Below the pieces are notes generated by a model, which was not told the DNA's origin, did not search any database, and saw nothing but the letters and a program-made list of their open reading frames with translations. DNA of 11,033 nucleotides from DAOQVB01 sp964400865 (lineage in GTDB: Bacteria > Patescibacteriota > Microgenomatia > UBA1400 > PJMF01), in the NCBI GenBank assembly GCA_964400865.1, contig CAYNWG010000030.1, forward strand, positions 1 through 11,033. Reading direction: 5' to 3'. The position numbers and the translations under genes were made by a program. This document shows, in pieces, positions 6,832 through 11,033 of the stretch (the stretch's first letter is position 1; every line of letters begins with the position of its first letter).

Positions 6832-7786
6832 CATCCTCTCACTGCCTTACTATCTGGTTAAATCCGCACGTCCAAGACAATGGGTAAAAAACTTGGCGGT
6901 TTATGCCGCACTACTATTCTCTGGTTTTTTATTTTATATCCCCAATAGTGGAGTTCCTTATTTTTTTACAGTAACCTGGGCATTCTTACTTTTTTGTGTT
7001 TTAACGGCCAGCATTTATCTGATCAATGATGTAGTGGATATTAACGCCGATCGCAATCATCCCTTTAAATCTAAACGACCCATCGCCTCGGGAAAATTGC
7101 CGGTTTGGCTGGCTCTGGGTGCTGCAGGTACGGGCATTATGTTTGTTTTGTTTTTTTCATTCTTTTTAAATCCCTACTTTCGCATTCTTGCTATTGCCTA
7201 TCTTTTGCTTCAATTTGCTTACTTTACTATCTTCAAACACATCCCCATTCTAGACGTAGTTTCTATCGCCAGCGGCTTCATTATTAGAATTTATGTGGGT
7301 GCGGTGGTAGTCGATTTACATCCAAGCGTCTGGTTTTTACTCACTGTACTTTCCGCAGCACTTTTCTTAGCCGTAGCCAAACGACAAAGTGAGCGGACTT
7401 TGCTAGAAAATAATAAAGAGGACCTTGGAAGTACGAGAAAAATTCTTACTCGTTACAGCCAACGCTTGCTGGACCAATATACGAGTATGTTTGCCACCGC
7501 GACTTGGCTCACCTACGCTTTATTTACTTTTCAACAACAAGCTAATGAGCCAGTAAATTTATATGGAACCGTATATTCATTTTTACCAAAAGCCTGGAGA
7601 TCAGAAAAACTGCTCATGTTAACCATTCCCCTAGTAATCTTTGCCGTAATGCGCTACTTACAATTGGTCTATGAAAATAACCGCGGAGAGTCTCCAGATA
7701 AAGTCTTATTCTCAGACAAACCGATGTTAATCGCAGCTCTTAGTTTTGGCGCAATGGTTTTCATTATTTTATATATGTTGCAGTAA
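6818..7786 (+). CDS. UbiA-family polyprenyl-phosphate phosphoribosyltransferase (DPPR-synthase-like)
   Basis: By family (mycobacterial Rv3806c/UbiA type), it transfers 5-phosphoribose from PRPP to polyprenyl phosphate in the membrane. This is the first step towards lipid-linked arabinose or a related pentose donor. The 322-residue protein begins with the typical ARPRQWVKNL (17-26), which also supports the chosen ATG. The first Asp-rich motif is NDVVDINADRNHP (70-82, with D71, D74 and D78), followed by SKRPIASGKLP (85-95). The second motif region is reduced to LDVVSIASGFIIR (145-157), with a single Asp146, as in this subgroup. AKRQSE (187-192) and SPDKVLFSDKP (292-302) match the C-terminal family signature. 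About nine helices are seen. The ATG at 6818 lies inside the MraY-like gene (14-nt overlap) after a run of A and without a Shine-Dalgarno, suggesting translational coupling. No epimerase genes (DprE1/DprE2-like) are in the window, so the final sugar is open. Confidence 0.88.
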   Translation: MKYANILSLPYYLVKSARPRQWVKNLAVYAALLFSGFLFYIPNSGVPYFFTVTWAFLLFCVLTASIYLINDVVDINADRNHPFKSKRPIASGKLPVWLALGAAGTGIMFVLFFSFFLNPYFRILAIAYLLLQFAYFTIFKHIPILDVVSIASGFIIRIYVGAVVVDLHPSVWFLLTVLSAALFLAVAKRQSERTLLENNKEDLGSTRKILTRYSQRLLDQYTSMFATATWLTYALFTFQQQANEPVNLYGTVYSFLPKAWRSEKLLMLTIPLVIFAVMRYLQLVYENNRGESPDKVLFSDKPMLIAALSFGAMVFIILYMLQ

Positions 7787-7789
7787 GTT

Positions 7790-7795
7790 TATAAT
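7790..7795 (+). promoter_or_regulatory. Consensus -10 box (TATAAT) before the DUF2298 gene
   Basis: A perfect TATAAT starts 3 nt after the stop codon of the phosphoribosyltransferase gene and ends 7 nt before ATG 7803. No strong -35 box is seen at 17 bp (the sequence is T-rich). A transcript from here would begin at or next to the ATG, that is, leaderless. It also helps choose ATG 7803 over the in-frame ATG 7746. Confidence 0.45.
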
Positions 7796-7802
7796 CTATC
7801 CC

Positions 7803-9866
7803 ATGTTGCACGATGTTTTTCTATTGATTCTTACTTGGTTGCTTTTCTCACTTACATCGCTGATTAGCGCGCCTGTTGTAATTTCAGCATTTGGAAGACA
7901 CCTCCCAGATAAAGGCTGGGGCTTTACCCGCGTGATTGGCTGGTTGTTGATTGCGGTGCCAATTTGGTTTTTAGCACACTTGGGCTTGGCAATAAATACC
8001 TCAATAGGCATTTGGGCGGTAACCCTCATATTGCTTTCTGTAAGTGCAATTATTTTTCAAAAAAACCGCAATCAAATAATCGAGAAAATAACTGAGGCAA
8101 AAAAATATATTATTGCGGAAGAAATATTATTTGCCTTTGGACTTATCTTTTTAAGTTTAATTAGAGGTTTTCAGCCAGACATAAATGGCCTAGAAAAATT
8201 CATGGATGTTGGATTGATGAATAGCTACCTACATTCGCCGACCCTACCAATAGTCGATATGTGGTTGGCGGGCTATTCATTCAATTATTACACCTTTGGT
8301 CATTATCTTGGAGCGGTAGCCACCCAATTGATCCGCCAACCACTAGACATCAGTTACAACCTTTTATTGGCGGTAATCATGGGATTACTCTTAATGCAAA
8401 CATTTAGCGTTGTCGCACTGTTGCTCGGAAAATCTGTATCACAACTCAGAACAATTACATCTGGAATCATTGGTTCACTGCTGGTGACTTTTGGTGGCAA
8501 TAGCCAACATCTGTGGTATTGGCTCAAAAATCGCAGTTTCTTGTCGTATTGGTATCCAGACGCCACGAGATTTATTCCCTTTACCATTCATGAGTTCCCT
8601 GCCTATAGCTTCATAGTTTCAGATTTACACGCCCATGTTTGGAGTATGGTTTTAGTTTTATTGATGCTTCCACTGCTATACATTTGGTCAAAGTTGCTAC
8701 TCCGCATGAAAAAACTGAATTTTTCAATAAGCTCCGATAACCCCCTGATTTGGTCTGTGGCAATCGGTGGTTTACTCGGGATAATCGCATCAACTAGTAC
8801 CTGGGACACACTCATCTATGGGCTGATGCTCACTATTCTGGGAATAACCTTATTCATTGTCTCCAAGTTTAAGCTATTTAAAGCTCTTCTAGCCTCAGCG
8901 ATCCTAATTGGGTTGAGCGCACTAATTTTGGCTAGTCCATGGTTCTTAACGTTTACCTCAATCTCTGAAGGAGCAAGAATGGTAACTGAAAGATCTGAAC
9001 TTTGGAGATTTTTTACTCTCTGGCTCAGTCACCTGGTTGTTACAGCAATTGCAGCAGGCTTACTGATCAAACAACTTATTCATACGCATGCAAAAGATAC
9101 GCATAAAACTCTATTCATATTTGTAGTCATTGCAACTGCCTGGCTACTATTACTGCTGCCAGAGCTTTTTTATATGAAAGATATTTATCCAGGCCATCCA
9201 AGAGCAAATACGATGTTTAAATTGACTTTTCAGTCCTTTATTATATTGAATATTATTTTTGCCTGGCTCATTGGCTCTATTCCTCTATTAATAAAAAAAC
9301 CACTGGTGCAAAAAGTTATGGGAGGCTTGCTTGTTATACTTGCTCTTGTTCTTTTAGTGTATCCCTATTTTGGTTATCGAGATTACTATAATTTAAAACT
9401 TCATCAATACAGAGGTCTAAATGGCTTACAATGGCTAAAATTCGAAAATCCCAATGATTATGCCGGAATTGTTTGGTTACGACAAAACATCAATGGTCGA
9501 CCAGTAGTTCTCGAAGCAGTTGGAGAAAGTTATACAACTTTTGCTCGAGTCTCATCATTTACTAGCTTCCCAACAGTGCTTGGCTGGAGAGTTCATGAAT
9601 GGCTTTGGCGGGGAAGCTTTGATATTCCTGGACAGCGGAGTACTGAGGTTCAAGCTATTTATGAACAACCCTTTGGTGAAACTGCTCAAACTAAATTACG
9701 AGAATATAACGTAGAATATATTTTTGTTGGCGATAAAGAACGAGAAGCATACCCCGCCATGAATGAACAAGCTCTGAAGCAACTTGGCCAAACTATTTTT
9801 TCTCAAGGAACTACCTACATTATTCGAGTGCAAGATACCGCTCCTCAACAATCAAGAGTACAATAG
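7803..9866 (+). CDS. DUF2298 (Chlor_Arch_YYY) multi-spanning membrane protein, probable GT-C-type transferase
   Basis: DUF2298 proteins are large membrane proteins of archaea, Chloroflexi and CPR bacteria, thought to be lipid-linked sugar transferases; no reaction is established. Numbered from ATG 7803 (687 residues), it shows EKFMD (131-135), NYYTFGHYL (161-169, the YYY element with Thr in place of the third Tyr), HEFPAYSF (263-270) and SDLHAHVW (273-280). Further conserved stretches are STWDTLIYG (332-340), KDIYPGHPRANTMFK (459-473), LEAVGESY (570-577) and GWRVHEWLWRG (594-604). More than a dozen hydrophobic segments precede a C-terminal soluble domain of about 150 residues. An in-frame ATG at 7746 would add 19 residues and overlap the previous gene by 41 nt. 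ATG 7803 is preferred because it follows the upstream stop, has TATAAT ending 7 nt upstream, and begins with a normal charged residue and helix. Context with GT-C, UbiA and PMT-like genes supports an outer-face glycosylation role. Confidence 0.85.
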   Translation: MLHDVFLLILTWLLFSLTSLISAPVVISAFGRHLPDKGWGFTRVIGWLLIAVPIWFLAHLGLAINTSIGIWAVTLILLSVSAIIFQKNRNQIIEKITEAKKYIIAEEILFAFGLIFLSLIRGFQPDINGLEKFMDVGLMNSYLHSPTLPIVDMWLAGYSFNYYTFGHYLGAVATQLIRQPLDISYNLLLAVIMGLLLMQTFSVVALLLGKSVSQLRTITSGIIGSLLVTFGGNSQHLWYWLKNRSFLSYWYPDATRFIPFTIHEFPAYSFIVSDLHAHVWSMVLVLLMLPLLYIWSKLLLRMKKLNFSISSDNPLIWSVAIGGLLGIIASTSTWDTLIYGLMLTILGITLFIVSKFKLFKALLASAILIGLSALILASPWFLTFTSISEGARMVTERSELWRFFTLWLSHLVVTAIAAGLLIKQLIHTHAKDTHKTLFIFVVIATAWLLLLLPELFYMKDIYPGHPRANTMFKLTFQSFIILNIIFAWLIGSIPLLIKKPLVQKVMGGLLVILALVLLVYPYFGYRDYYNLKLHQYRGLNGLQWLKFENPNDYAGIVWLRQNINGRPVVLEAVGESYTTFARVSSFTSFPTVLGWRVHEWLWRGSFDIPGQRSTEVQAIYEQPFGETAQTKLREYNVEYIFVGDKEREAYPAMNEQALKQLGQTIFSQGTTYIIRVQDTAPQQSRVQ
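9859..9864 (+). promoter_or_regulatory. Putative -10 box (TACAAT) before the PMT-like gene
   Basis: TACAAT (5 of 6 to consensus) ends 8 nt before ATG 9873, and its last T is the first base of the TAG stop of the DUF2298 gene. No clear -35 box is seen. It repeats the arrangement found before metG, the 5400 gene and the DUF2298 gene. Confidence 0.4.
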
Positions 9867-9872
9867 CACCAC

Positions 9873-11033
9873 ATGCAGTTGCAGATAGAGTATCTATCCA
9901 AGATTTTCAGAAAATATTTTGCTACCTTTGTGTTCTTGCTACTCGGATCAGTGTTTGTAGTAAGAGTAATTCAGATTAATCAGCCAAATCGCTACTTGTT
10001 TGATGAAGATTTTTTTGCCTACACCGCTCAGTTAATGATGCAAAACGATGGTCGAATCTTTGAGTGGTGGCATGGACCACTCGAAAAGGAATTGAATCAA
10101 TTTACTTATCGACCTCCTGCAATTGAATGGCTTCATCCACCACTTAGTAAATCAATTCAAGCAGCGAGCATTGCGCTGTTTGGCAACTCACCTTTCGGTT
10201 GGAGATTACCTTCTGTATTGGCCGGAATTGGTTTGATCTGGCTGAGTATAGAACTTACCCAAGTACTCTTTGGCAAACACTATTTGAGCATATTGGTGGG
10301 GTTGTTGGTTAGCATGGAACAACTTGTTACTACTCAATCAATACTAGCGTCGCCAGATATTTTTCTGGCTTTTTTTGTGCTATTGGCAGTGTGGCGCTTT
10401 TGGCACTATCACCAAAAGCGCACAATTTTTCGACTAATCGATGTTGGAATTGCGATTGGTTTAGCAATTTCGTGTAAATGGTCTGGCATATTTATTCTTC
10501 CAGCACTACTAATTTTTGAATACGTATTTTTGAATCAAGGCTCATCACTCAAAAACATCATACGACCAGTATTACTCGTGCTTCAAACCACTATTTGTTT
10601 GGTGTTAGTTGCCGGTAGTCTTTACCTTCTCAGTTATTGGCAATTATTTTATCAAGGCCATTCAATTCAATATTTTCTGGATTTACATAAACAAATAGTT
10701 ACGTATCAAACAACTGCAAGCTTCGATCGACCGTATGCAAGTAAACCATGGGAGTGGCTACTAGGCGAAAAACCTATCTGGTATCATTTTGATCAGTCGG
10801 AAACTGGCGAAATATCTGAAATAATTGCCAAACCAACTCTGTGGCTACTCTTCGCAAGCGAGCTTGCCTTTCTGATCTCTGTAGGGATACTAGTCAACCA
10901 GCGTTATCACAAAAAAATGACGAAGGAATGGTGGCCAAAACTACTCTTACTTCTTTCAATCACCTCACTATTCATTCCTTGGTTGTTTATCTCTCGTCCG
11001 GTTTTTATATACCACTTCACGCCAATCATTCCT
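9873..11033 (+). CDS. Protein O-mannosyltransferase-like GT-C enzyme (GT39/PMT), 3' truncated by window end
   Basis: By family, transfers mannose or another hexose from a polyprenyl-phosphate carrier to Ser/Thr of exported proteins at the outer face of the membrane. The reading frame is open for 387 codons to the window end, so the C-terminal helices are missing. After the first helix (about 15-33), the first outer loop has YLFDEDFF (41-48) with the D44-E45 pair matching the catalytic DE of PMTs. HPPLSK (88-93) follows, then R111 in GWRLPS, and TTQSILASPDIFLAFF (153-168), which aligns with the PMT TQSR...DIFLAFF region. The family hallmarks CKWSG (201-205), YASKPWEWLL (288-297) and SRPVFIYHF (374-382) also fit. 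Compared with the ArnT-like protein at 3716-5380, this one is clearly on the PMT branch. ATG 9873 lies 6 nt after the DUF2298 stop; no Shine-Dalgarno is seen. The actual sugar is not deducible. Confidence 0.9.
   Translation, partial: MQLQIEYLSKIFRKYFATFVFLLLGSVFVVRVIQINQPNRYLFDEDFFAYTAQLMMQNDGRIFEWWHGPLEKELNQFTYRPPAIEWLHPPLSKSIQAASIALFGNSPFGWRLPSVLAGIGLIWLSIELTQVLFGKHYLSILVGLLVSMEQLVTTQSILASPDIFLAFFVLLAVWRFWHYHQKRTIFRLIDVGIAIGLAISCKWSGIFILPALLIFEYVFLNQGSSLKNIIRPVLLVLQTTICLVLVAGSLYLLSYWQLFYQGHSIQYFLDLHKQIVTYQTTASFDRPYASKPWEWLLGEKPIWYHFDQSETGEISEIIAKPTLWLLFASELAFLISVGILVNQRYHKKMTKEWWPKLLLLLSITSLFIPWLFISRPVFIYHFTPIIP

Noticed and set aside
7746..7802. Upstream in-frame ATG extending the DUF2298 protein by 19 residues
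   Set aside because: It would overlap the phosphoribosyltransferase gene by 41 nt and add an odd Cys/Phe/Ile-rich leader. ATG 7803 follows the upstream stop and has a perfect TATAAT 7 nt before it.
718..9866. TGA recoding to glycine
   Set aside because: All major genes are full length under the standard code and no gene is interrupted by an in-frame TGA.
1..11033. tRNA or rRNA genes, CRISPR array, insertion sequence, phage or defence genes
   Set aside because: No cloverleaf candidates, regularly spaced repeats, transposase motifs or terminal repeats were seen. Protein genes fill nearly the whole window and no gap exceeds about 50 nt.

Overview
The window is a tightly packed, one-directional (+ strand) block of genes, AT-rich, with almost no intergenic DNA. 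It reads as part of a Candidate Phyla Radiation (Patescibacteria) genome, most likely the Microgenomates side. Reasons are the compact layout, a short methionyl-tRNA synthetase without a C-terminal tRNA-binding appendage, the set of GT-C, DUF2298, UbiA and MraY-like membrane proteins, and start codons without Shine-Dalgarno sequences. This placement is inference from gene content; no rRNA or ribosomal protein is present to confirm it. The standard code fits: every ORF ends in TAA or TAG and no in-frame TGA is needed.

Layout: (1) 1-78 is the last 25 codons of an unidentified upstream gene. (2) 90-710 encodes an unrecognised membrane protein with a very basic N-terminal tail. (3) 718-2172 is metG, the only housekeeping gene. 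(4) 2165-3670 is a membrane-anchored family 2 glycosyltransferase with a QxxRW motif, overlapping metG by 8 nt. (5) 3716-5380 is a GT-C (ArnT/PMT-like) lipid-linked sugar transferase. (6) 5400-5759 is a small three-helix membrane protein. (7) 5767-6831 is a WecA/TagO/MraY-superfamily protein in which two normally invariant aspartates appear to be replaced. (8) 6818-7786 is a UbiA-family polyprenyl-phosphate phosphoribosyltransferase (DPPR-synthase-like), overlapping its predecessor by 14 nt. (9) 7803-9866 is a DUF2298 ('YYY') multi-spanning membrane protein. (10) 9873 to the window end is a protein O-mannosyltransferase-like (GT39) enzyme cut off by the window edge.

Taken together, genes 4-10 look like an envelope glycosylation module built on polyprenyl-phosphate carriers. 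The UbiA enzyme would make a polyprenyl-phospho-pentose donor. The GT2 may supply another activated sugar or extend a glycan. The GT-C, DUF2298 and PMT-like proteins would transfer sugars from lipid carriers to proteins or glycans on the outer face of the membrane.

The most unusual signals are the altered catalytic residues of the MraY/WecA homologue and a recurring start arrangement. At five of the eight internal gene starts a -10-like hexamer (TATAAT, TACAAT or TACACT) ends 6-9 nt before the start codon, often touching the preceding stop codon, and no start has a Shine-Dalgarno sequence. This predicts leaderless mRNAs inside what looks like an operon, and it also moves the DUF2298 start to 7803.
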